Assembly: GCA_035527715.1 (NCBI GenBank)
Contig: DATKZY010000037.1
Span: 1-59,738 of the forward strand
Source: DSUN01 sp035527715
Lineage (GTDB): Bacteria; Planctomycetota; PUPC01; DSUN01
Length of the DNA stretch: 59,738 bases
Reading direction: 5' to 3'
A program made the translations under genes and the position numbers. Positions 54,501 through 59,738 of the stretch are shown here, in pieces. The first letter of the stretch is position 1; each line of letters begins with the position of its first letter. A model generated the notes under the pieces. That model was not told the DNA's origin. It worked only from the letters and a program-made list of their open reading frames with translations, and searched no databases.

Positions 54501-56156
54501 CACCTGGGCGAAGAGCTGCTTGAAGTAGGCGAAGAGGAGCTGCGGGCGCCCCGAGAGGACGGCGAGCGCCGCGTCGTTGCCCATCGAGCCGACGGCTTCC
54601 TGGCCGTGGGAGGCCATCGGCGAGATGACCATCTTGAGCTCTTCCGCGGTGTAGCCGAAGGCGTGCTGGCGCTGCCGCAGCACCTTCGGCTCCGCGGCGG
54701 GCGGCTGGGCGGGCATGAGCAGGCCGCGCAGCTCGATGCGGTTGTCCTTGATCCAATGGCGGTAGGGCCGCTGGCGCGAGATGCGCGACTTGATCTCGTT
54801 GTCGGGGATGATCCGGTGCTGCTCGAGGTCCACGAGGAGCATCTTGCCGGGCTGAAGCCGCCCCCGACTCTGCACGCGGTCGGGGGGGATCTCCAGGGCG
54901 CCGGTCTCGGACGCGAGCACGACCAACCCGTCCCGCGTCACCGTGTAGCGGGCGGGGCGGAGGCCGTTGCGGTCGAGCGTGGCGCCGATGTAGCGGCCGT
55001 CGGTGAAGGCGAGCGCCGCGGGCCCGTCCCACGGCTCCATGAAGGCCGAGTGGTACTCGTAGAAGGCGCGCTGGTCCTCGCCGAGGATGAACTTGGCTCC
55101 CCAGGCCTCGGGCACGAGCATCATCATGGCGTGGGGCAGCGAGCGGCCGCCGAGCACGAGCAGCTCGAGCGCGTTGTCGAGCATCGCCGAGTCGCTGCCC
55201 CGCTCGTCAATCACAGGCTTCAGCTTCTCGATGTCGCTGCCGAACAGGTCGCTGGCGAGCATGGCCTCGCGCGCCCGCATGCGGTTCACGTTGCCGCGCA
55301 GGGCGTTGATCTCGCCGTTGTGCGCGAGCATGCGGAAGGGCTGGGCGAGCTGCCAGCTCGGAAACGTGTTGGTCGAGTAGCGCTGGTGGAGCAGGGCGAA
55401 GGGGCTGGCGAACCGCTCGTCGCACAGGTCGGGGTAGAAGACCGGGAGCTGGGTGCCGACGAGCATGCCCTTGTAGACGACCGTGCGGCTGGAGAGGCTG
55501 GCGATGTAGAAGGGGCCCGCGTCGTCGCCCCAGGCCGCCGCCTCCTTCTCGGCGAGACGGCGGATGACGTAGAGCTTGCGCTCGAGGTCGTCGCGCGGCA
55601 CGAAGCCGCGCGCGAGGAAGAGCTGGCGCACCGTCGGCATCGTCGCGCGGGCGAGCTCGCCGAGCGGCTCGGGGTTGGTCGGCACGTCGCGCCAGCCGAG
55701 GACCTGGCAGCCCTCGGCGCGGGCGATGCGTTCGAGGGCGCTCATCGCGCGCTCTGCCTGCGCGCGACCGCTCGGCAGGAAGGCCATGCCCACGGCGTAG
55801 TTGCCCGGCTCGGGCAGGTGAAAGCCCTCGGCGGGGCAGTCGGCCCGGAAGAACGCGTCGGGAATCTGCACCAGCAGCCCCGCGCCGTCGCTCGTCGCCT
55901 TGTCGCCGCCGACGGCCCCGCGATGCTCCAGGTTCACGAGCACCTGGACGGCGTCGGTCACGATCGCGTGGCCGGGCTGGCCGTCGAGGCGCGCGACGAA
56001 GCCCACGCCGCAGCTATCGCGGTCGAGCGCGGGGTCGTAGAGGCCGCAGCCTTTCGGTTGCCAGGCGGGGGTGCTGCTTCGCTGGTTCTCTTCGCCGTTC
56101 ATCAAGGGCATCCCAAAGTCAGGATGGGACCTGTCGGGCCCATCGGACCCACCCAT
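51525..56156 (-). CDS. gltB: Glutamate synthase large subunit (GOGAT alpha)
   Basis: Encodes up to 1543 aa. It hydrolyses glutamine and converts 2-oxoglutarate to two glutamates. The N-terminal class II amidotransferase domain has the catalytic Cys in DSCGVGFVARLDG after a short propeptide. The central and FMN domains carry GHDGGTGASPLTAIKHTG and the 3Fe-4S motif CHLNTCPVGVATQ. The C-terminal beta-helix has many GxxxGG-type repeats (GGSVVVLGPTGVNFAAGMSGG). ATG 56156 lies 4 bp after the nadE stop with aagga upstream, but 56111 and 56102 are also possible; residues 2-15 of the longest form are encoded by an intergenic-type repeat. Confidence 0.96.
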   Translation of the reverse strand: MGGSDGPDRSHPDFGMPLMNGEENQRSSTPAWQPKGCGLYDPALDRDSCGVGFVARLDGQPGHAIVTDAVQVLVNLEHRGAVGGDKATSDGAGLLVQIPDAFFRADCPAEGFHLPEPGNYAVGMAFLPSGRAQAERAMSALERIARAEGCQVLGWRDVPTNPEPLGELARATMPTVRQLFLARGFVPRDDLERKLYVIRRLAEKEAAAWGDDAGPFYIASLSSRTVVYKGMLVGTQLPVFYPDLCDERFASPFALLHQRYSTNTFPSWQLAQPFRMLAHNGEINALRGNVNRMRAREAMLASDLFGSDIEKLKPVIDERGSDSAMLDNALELLVLGGRSLPHAMMMLVPEAWGAKFILGEDQRAFYEYHSAFMEPWDGPAALAFTDGRYIGATLDRNGLRPARYTVTRDGLVVLASETGALEIPPDRVQSRGRLQPGKMLLVDLEQHRIIPDNEIKSRISRQRPYRHWIKDNRIELRGLLMPAQPPAAEPKVLRQRQHAFGYTAEELKMVISPMASHGQEAVGSMGNDAALAVLSGRPQLLFAYFKQLFAQVTNPPIDPLREELVMSLMSFVGRQRNLLAETPEHCCQLKLPHPILTPEDMSRLRNAKHPNILCRDLEALFPAGGGGRALGAALDGLFAQAEQHMADGATILILTDRHVDAARAPIPMLLAAAGLHHHLIRKGVRGSASIVVETGEAREVIHFALLIAYGVSAICPYLAFATARDLAEAGLLEAAATPEEALDHYITAVKKGLLKTFSRMGISTIRSFQGSQIFEAVGLGHELVDKYLTGTLSRIGGIGLDELAAEANARHRRGFPAHGEPARVLDPGGVYHIRLGGEKHRLCPEAIYLLQHAVRSADYQAFKQYSQIVDEQSSIEVTLRSLLRFHHGTPVPLEEVEPVEAIVRRFTTGAMSFGSISQEAHETIAIAMNRLGAASNSGEGGEDPDRYAPRPNGDNANSRTKQVASGRFGVTIEYLTSAGELQIKIAQGAKPGEGGQLPGHKVSKDIARVRHTTPGVTLISPPPHHDIYSIEDIKQLIHDLKVANPRARVSVKLVSEAGVGTVAAGVAKAKADMVLISGHDGGTGASPLTAIKHTGLPWELGLAETQQTLVANRLRDRIRVQVDGQLRTGRDLAVAALLGAEEFGFGTIALVALGCVMMRKCHLNTCPVGVATQDPALRARFAGKPEHVMHFMRFIAQELREHMAALGFRTVDEMVGRSDLLEAAPLAGRWKAETLDLRPLLAVPKAAEGGAVRCVRAQDHELDKHLDNELIRRSQPALKNKKPVTIEMPVRNVHRTVGAMLSGIITKQFGARGLPKDTIAIHLKGSAGQSLGAFLAPGVTIRVEGDANDYLGKGLSGGQIIVVPPAEAAFEAGENVIAGNVCLYGATRGEVYIHGIAGERFAIRNSGAKAVVEGVGDHGCEYMTGGSVVVLGPTGVNFAAGMSGGIAYVFNDTGLFDTRCNLDMVDLESVWTPADKGELGILLEAHHKLTGSPRAKRILDNWQACLPLFVKVMPIDYRQSLERMRMEEDTERETLSATEEVYH
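56123..56151 (-). repeat. Short GGGCCCATCGGACCC-type repeat near gltB start
   Basis: An imperfect palindrome: GATGGGACC (56123-56131) versus the reverse complement of GGGCCCATC (56136-56144), 8 of 9 matching, with a further CGGACCC copy. It shares the GATGGG(A/C)CC core with the hairpin at 57932-57965, suggesting a dispersed intergenic repeat family. Confidence 0.45.
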
Positions 56157-56160
56157 GCTA

Positions 56161-57918
56161 TCACGTTTCCTTCAGAGATTCCTGGGCGCGGCCTGGAACG
56201 CCCAGGGCCCGTCCATTGCCATAGCGATTCGTGATCGGCAGCCGCCAGTCGCGGCCAAATGCCTTGGGCGTGATCTTCACGCCGGGCGGGGCCTGGCGCC
56301 GCTTGTACTCGCTGCGGTCCACGCGGCGCAGCACGTCGGCGAGCCGGGCCGTGTCGGGGCAGAGGGTCGCGAGGTCCTCGGGCGCCCTGTCCTCTTCCAC
56401 GTAGGCGCGCAGGATGGGGTCGAGCAGCTTGTAGGGCGGCAGCGAATCCTCGTCCAACTGGTTCGGCTTCAGCTCGGCCGTGGGCGGCCGCTCGATGATG
56501 CTGCGCGGGATCGCGTCGCGGCCCGCGCGCCGGTTCACGTGCTCGGCCAGCTCCCACACCAGCGTCTTCGGCACGTCCTTGAGCACCGCGAATCCGCCGG
56601 CCGTGTCGCCGTAGAGGGTGCAGTAGCCGACCGCGATCTCGCTCTTGTTTCCCGTGGTGAGGACGAGCCAGCCGAAGCGGTTGGAGAGCGCCATGAGGAT
56701 GTTGCCGCGGATGCGGGCCTGGAGGTTCTCGCGCTCGATGCCCGGCTCGCCCGGGCCGAACGCCTCGTCCATCGCCTCCAGGTACGAGGCGAAGACCCGG
56801 GAGATGGGGATCGTCAGCAGGCCGATCCCCAGGCTCCCCGCCAGCAGCGCGGCGTCCGACAGGGTCTCGCGCGAGGTGAACTGCGACGGCATGGTGACGC
56901 CGATCACGTTGTCGCGGCCGAGGGCCTCGACCGCGATGGCCGCGGTGAGCGCGGAGTCCACGCCGCCGCTGAGGCCCACCACGACTTTTCTGAAGCCGTT
57001 CTTCTGCACATAGTCGCGGGTGCCGAGCACCAGGGCCCTGGAGATCTCCTCGACGGGATCGAGCGGCGGCGCTACACGCGGCGGCAGCGGGGCACGGCCG
57101 TTGCGGCTCGGGCCTCGGACCACGAGCCGCCGGGTCCACTGGCCGCTCGCCTGGCGTGCGGGCCTCGCCTCGACCGTGTCGGCCACCTGGAGGTCGGTGA
57201 GCAGGAGGTCCTCCTCGAACCGTGCGGCCGACGCCACGACCTCGCCCCGTGGGCTCATCACCAGGCTGCCGCCGTCGAAGACCAGCTCGTCCTGGCCGCC
57301 CACGAGGTTGGTGTAGCACACGTAGGCGCCCGTGCGGCGTGCGAAGGCGGCGAGGACCTCGCGGCGCTGGGCCAGCTTGCCGGCGTGGAAGGGCGAGGCC
57401 GAGAGGTTCAGCACCACGGCCGCGCCATTCTTCTGCACGTGGTGCTCGGCCACGCCGCCGACCACCCACACGTCCTCGCAAATCGTCACATACGCCCGCA
57501 GCCCGTTGGCCTCGAAGACCAGGCAGGTCGTCCCGGGCGCGAAGTAGCGCTTCTCGTCGAACACCCCGTAGTTCGGCAGTTCCACCTTGTGGTAGACGCT
57601 GAGGACCCTCCCGTCGTGGACGAGGGCGGCGGCATTGAAGGTCTGGCCCCGGGCCGCGTCGGGGAAGCCCACGACCGCGGCGATGCCGCGGCTGTGAGCC
57701 GCCACCAGGTCGAGCGCCCGGCGACAGTCGCTCAGGAAGTGGGGCTTGAGGAGCAGGTCCTCGGGCGGATACCCGCTCACGGCCAGCTCGGGAAACGTCA
57801 CCACGTCGGCTCGCGCCTCGCGGGCGCGCCGCATCGCTTCGGCGATCCTGGCCGCATTGCCGCTCAGGTCGCCCACGGTCGGATTGATCTGTGCTTGGGC
57901 GATTCGCAGCGTCGCCAT
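56161..57918 (-). CDS. nadE: Glutamine-dependent NAD+ synthetase
   Basis: Encodes 585 aa. An N-terminal nitrilase-type glutaminase domain (about 1-260) has the Glu-Lys-Cys triad in context: FPELAVSGYPPEDLL, YHKVELPNYGVFDE and TICEDVW. The C-terminal synthetase domain (about 290-585) has the PP-loop VVGLSGGVDSAL, plus TTGNKSEIAVGY and YGDTAGGF. It makes NAD+ from deamido-NAD+ using glutamine as nitrogen donor. ATG at 57918 has aggga upstream. Sitting between glnA and gltB links NAD+ synthesis directly to glutamine supply. Confidence 0.95.
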   Translation of the reverse strand: MATLRIAQAQINPTVGDLSGNAARIAEAMRRAREARADVVTFPELAVSGYPPEDLLLKPHFLSDCRRALDLVAAHSRGIAAVVGFPDAARGQTFNAAALVHDGRVLSVYHKVELPNYGVFDEKRYFAPGTTCLVFEANGLRAYVTICEDVWVVGGVAEHHVQKNGAAVVLNLSASPFHAGKLAQRREVLAAFARRTGAYVCYTNLVGGQDELVFDGGSLVMSPRGEVVASAARFEEDLLLTDLQVADTVEARPARQASGQWTRRLVVRGPSRNGRAPLPPRVAPPLDPVEEISRALVLGTRDYVQKNGFRKVVVGLSGGVDSALTAAIAVEALGRDNVIGVTMPSQFTSRETLSDAALLAGSLGIGLLTIPISRVFASYLEAMDEAFGPGEPGIERENLQARIRGNILMALSNRFGWLVLTTGNKSEIAVGYCTLYGDTAGGFAVLKDVPKTLVWELAEHVNRRAGRDAIPRSIIERPPTAELKPNQLDEDSLPPYKLLDPILRAYVEEDRAPEDLATLCPDTARLADVLRRVDRSEYKRRQAPPGVKITPKAFGRDWRLPITNRYGNGRALGVPGRAQESLKET

Positions 57919-57931
57919 GGCGGCTCTCCCT

Positions 57932-57965
57932 GGGCCGATAGGACCTGGAGAGGTCCCATCGGCCC
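57932..57965 (-). repeat. Palindromic intergenic element between glnA and nadE
   Basis: GGGCCGATAGGACCT (57932-57946), loop GGAG, AGGTCCCATCGGCCC (57951-57965): 15-bp arms with a single mismatch. No T-run follows. It may reduce read-through from the highly expressed glnA into nadE or protect the glnA 3' end, and resembles a REP-type element. Confidence 0.6.
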
Positions 57966-57986
57966 TGGCATCTCGCGCCGGGTGCC

Positions 57987-59399
57987 TCAACTGTCGTAGT
58001 ACAGGTGGAACTCGTAGGGCACGGGACGCAGGCGGATCGGGTCGATCTCCCTGTCCTTCTTCCACGAGACCCACGCCTCGATGAGGTCCTGGGTGAACAC
58101 GCCGCCGGCCAGGAGGAACTCGTGGTCGGCCTCGAGGGCCGCGATGGCCTCGGGGAGCGAGCCGGGGGTCTTCCGCGTGTCGGCCAGCTCCTCGGGCGTC
58201 ATCTCGTAGATGTCGCGGTCGAGCGGCTCGCCTGGGCTGATCTTCTGCTTGATGCCGTCGAGCGCGGCCATCAGAACCGCCGAGAAGGTGAGATACGGGT
58301 TGCAGCTCGGGTCGGGGCAGCGGAACTCGACGCGCTTGGCCTTGGGGCTGCTCGAGTACATCGGGATGCGGCAGCTCGCCGAGCGGTTGCGGGCCGAGAG
58401 GCACAGGTTCACCGGCGCCTCGAAGCCGGGCACCAGGCGGCGATACGAGTTGGTCGTGGGCGCCGCGAAGGCCAGGATGGCCGGCGCGTGCTGGAGGATG
58501 CCGCCGATGGCGTGAAGCGCCAGGTCGCTCAGCCCCGCGTAGCCCTTGCCGGCGAAGAGCGGCTTGCCGCCCTTCCACAGGCTGAAGTGCGTGTGCATGC
58601 CCGAGCCGTTGTCCTCGAAGATCGGCTTCGGCATGAACGTCACGGTCTTGCCGCGGCGTCTCGCCACGTTCTTGCAGATGTACTTGTACCACATGAGCTG
58701 GTCGGCCATCTGGAGCAGCGGCGCGAACCGCATGTCGATCTCGCTCTGGCCGGCCGTGGCGACCTCGTGGTGATGGGCCTCGACCACGATGCCCACCTTC
58801 TTCATCTCCTCGACCATCTCGCCGCGGAGGTCCTGATACGTATCGGTCGGGCTCACCGGGAAGTAGCCGCCCTTGAAGCTCGGCTTGTAGCCCAGGTTCG
58901 GCTCCTCGAACCGCGCGGAGTTCCACGCGCCTTCCACGGAGTCGATCTTGTACATCGCCGTGTTCTGGCTCTGCTCGAACCGCACCTCGTCGAAGATGAA
59001 GAACTCCGGCTCCGGGCCGATGAACGCCGTGTCCGCCACGCCGGTCCGCTTCAGATAGGCCTCGGCCTTGCGCGCCACGTGGCGCGGGTCGCGCGTGTAG
59101 TCCTCCTTCGTCACGGGGTCCACGATGTTCGCGATCACGCTCACCGTCGGCTTCGCGAAGAACGGGTCGAGCACCGCCGTCGCGGGGTCCGGCACGGCAA
59201 GCATGTCCGACATGTGGATGCCCTGCCAGCCGCGAATCGAGGAGCCGTCGAAGCCCAGCCCCTCCGTGAACGTCTTGGCGTCCAGCACCTCGATGGGGAA
59301 CGAGCAGTGCTGCCACGTCCCCAGCAAGTCGACGAACTTCATGTCCATCATCTCGGACTTGTTCTTCTTCATGAAGTCGAAGAACTGCTTGGGCGTCAT
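57987..59399 (-). CDS. glnA: Glutamine synthetase type I
   Basis: Encodes 470 aa, matching bacterial GSI-beta. Seen: GFDGSSIRGWQ near residue 50, EPEFFIFDEV, the ammonium/ATP region KPIFEDNGSGMHTHFSLW, NRSASCRIP, and the metal-binding VEFRCPDPSCNPYL. The segment DRDIYEMTPEEL provides the Tyr that GlnE adenylylates in this class (about residue 397), so activity is probably tuned by adenylylation. ATG at 59399 has taggag 8 nt upstream. A sigma54 promoter lies upstream. First gene of the operon glnA-nadE-gltB-gltD. Confidence 0.97.
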   Translation of the reverse strand: MTPKQFFDFMKKNKSEMMDMKFVDLLGTWQHCSFPIEVLDAKTFTEGLGFDGSSIRGWQGIHMSDMLAVPDPATAVLDPFFAKPTVSVIANIVDPVTKEDYTRDPRHVARKAEAYLKRTGVADTAFIGPEPEFFIFDEVRFEQSQNTAMYKIDSVEGAWNSARFEEPNLGYKPSFKGGYFPVSPTDTYQDLRGEMVEEMKKVGIVVEAHHHEVATAGQSEIDMRFAPLLQMADQLMWYKYICKNVARRRGKTVTFMPKPIFEDNGSGMHTHFSLWKGGKPLFAGKGYAGLSDLALHAIGGILQHAPAILAFAAPTTNSYRRLVPGFEAPVNLCLSARNRSASCRIPMYSSSPKAKRVEFRCPDPSCNPYLTFSAVLMAALDGIKQKISPGEPLDRDIYEMTPEELADTRKTPGSLPEAIAALEADHEFLLAGGVFTQDLIEAWVSWKKDREIDPIRLRPVPYEFHLYYDS

Positions 59400-59514
59400 C
59401 GCCTGTGCTCCTAAAAGGCTGCGGTTGAGGACTTCCACGGGGCCTGTGCGGTCCGCTGGGCCGGCGACCAGCGCCCGCAACTTCGCCTCACTCGTCCTCT
59501 GTTGCTCGTAGGCG

Positions 59515-59533
59515 GAGCAAACGGCGTGCCAAA
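59515..59533 (-). promoter_or_regulatory. Sigma54 (RpoN) promoter of glnA
   Basis: On the - strand the sequence reads TTTGGCACGCCGTTTGCTC: the -24 element TGGCACG, four spacer bases, and the -12 element TTGC, an exact match to the RpoN consensus. Predicted start is about 59505, giving a leader of about 105 nt. It implies an NtrC-like activator. Confidence 0.75.
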
Positions 59534-59573
59534 TCCCCCGTCCCCTCCGAACGTGCCGAAGGGCCAAGAGTTA

Positions 59574-59588
59574 CGGCAAATGTTGCCG
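59574..59588 (-). promoter_or_regulatory. Candidate activator-binding palindrome upstream of glnA
   Basis: CGGCAA-ATG-TTGCCG, perfect 6-bp arms, about 45 bp upstream of the -24 element. A second palindrome, CCTACC (59641-59646) and GGTAGG (59651-59656), lies about 110 bp upstream. Either could bind an enhancer-type activator, though neither matches the enterobacterial NtrC site closely. Confidence 0.35.
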
Positions 59589-59738
59589 ATGGGATCGGCG
59601 CCAGATGGCGTACATTTCGGTAGGGCATTGCCGTCCCGATCCTACCTGGCGGTAGGTTCTGGGCGCTCCAGTGTACGTGCTTCTCTTCGGGGAAGTGGGA
59701 GCCGGGCGGGGGGCGCGCCGGCCAGCGGTGGGCCGGCG

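Larger units (their letters stand above)
59400..59738. other. Non-coding region upstream of glnA
   Basis: 339 bp to the window end. It holds the glnA ribosome-binding site (taggag, about 59408-59413), the sigma54 promoter and the two palindromes described separately. No gene is supported here; 59660-59738 shows nothing recognisable. Confidence 0.6.

Noticed and set aside
51528..56234. + strand open frame of about 1568 codons opposite gltB
   Set aside because: gltB is unmistakable on the - strand, with its catalytic Cys and 3Fe-4S motifs. The opposite frame has antisense-type composition.
56120..57970. Collagen-like GPxGP peptides in frames crossing the glnA-nadE and nadE-gltB gaps
   Set aside because: They arise from the GGTCCCATC-type palindromic repeat read through, not from a collagen gene; the extensions lie outside conserved NadE.
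1..59738. CRISPR arrays, insertion sequences, tRNA or rRNA genes
   Set aside because: Looked for throughout. No regularly spaced direct repeats, transposase frames or structured RNA genes were recognised.

Overview
The window is very GC-rich, densely packed bacterial DNA. About 49 kb of it is one type VI secretion system (T6SS) locus, read mostly on the + strand. The last 9.5 kb is a nitrogen-assimilation operon on the - strand. The organism is an outer-membrane-bearing bacterium, judging from three lipoprotein signal peptides and the T6SS itself. The giant formylglycine-generating-enzyme-like (FGE-like) fusion proteins and HEAT-repeat proteins suggest a planctomycete or related lineage. This is inference; there is no rRNA or other phylogenetic marker here. 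No tRNA, rRNA, CRISPR array or insertion sequence was seen.

T6SS layout, left to right. (1) The 3' end of a repeat-rich, filamentous-haemagglutinin-like surface protein (2-2725). (2) tssA, tssB, tssC, two hcp genes, tagJ (impE) and tssE (2765-8724), followed by a translationally coupled class I methyltransferase (8721-10256). A paralogous methyltransferase converges on it from the - strand (10249-11754). (3) tssF, tssG, tssH/clpV and vgrG (12043-20157). (4) An effector cassette with its own promoter: PAAR tip, DUF4123 adaptor, a duplicated-domain protein, an M91-type zinc metallopeptidase and a lipoprotein (20315-23327). (5) A signalling block: a 664-aa protein with weak kinase-like features, a lipoprotein, and a 2100-aa pseudokinase/transmembrane/FGE-like fusion (23475-32506). 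(6) A protein of unknown function, tssK, tssL, tssM and a 1883-aa TagF/transmembrane/FGE-like fusion (32755-46161). (7) A periplasmic HEAT-like repeat protein and a coiled-coil lipoprotein (46254-49739). Twelve of the thirteen core Tss proteins are recognisable. TssJ is not clearly identified, although lipoproteins are available as candidates.

The most striking feature is the pair of giant membrane proteins at 26204-32506 and 40510-46161. They share a long helical ectodomain and an FGE-like C-terminal domain but carry different cytoplasmic heads: a kinase fold lacking the catalytic Asp, and a TagF domain. In Pseudomonas the threonine-phosphorylation pathway (TagR, an FGE-like protein; PpkA, a kinase) and TagF repression are separate proteins. 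Here the sensor-like domain is fused once to each type of output. No FHA protein and no PppA-type phosphatase was seen.

Transcription of the T6SS looks modular. Near-consensus sigma70-type promoters (TTGNNN, 16-17 nt, TANNNT-like) precede tssB, tssF, the PAAR gene, the 664-aa gene, the tssKLM block and the HEAT gene, and one more serves the - strand methyltransferase.

The right-hand operon, glnA-nadE-gltB-gltD (59399 down to 49984), encodes glutamine synthetase, glutamine-dependent NAD synthetase and both glutamate synthase subunits. A textbook sigma54 promoter lies about 116 bp upstream of glnA.
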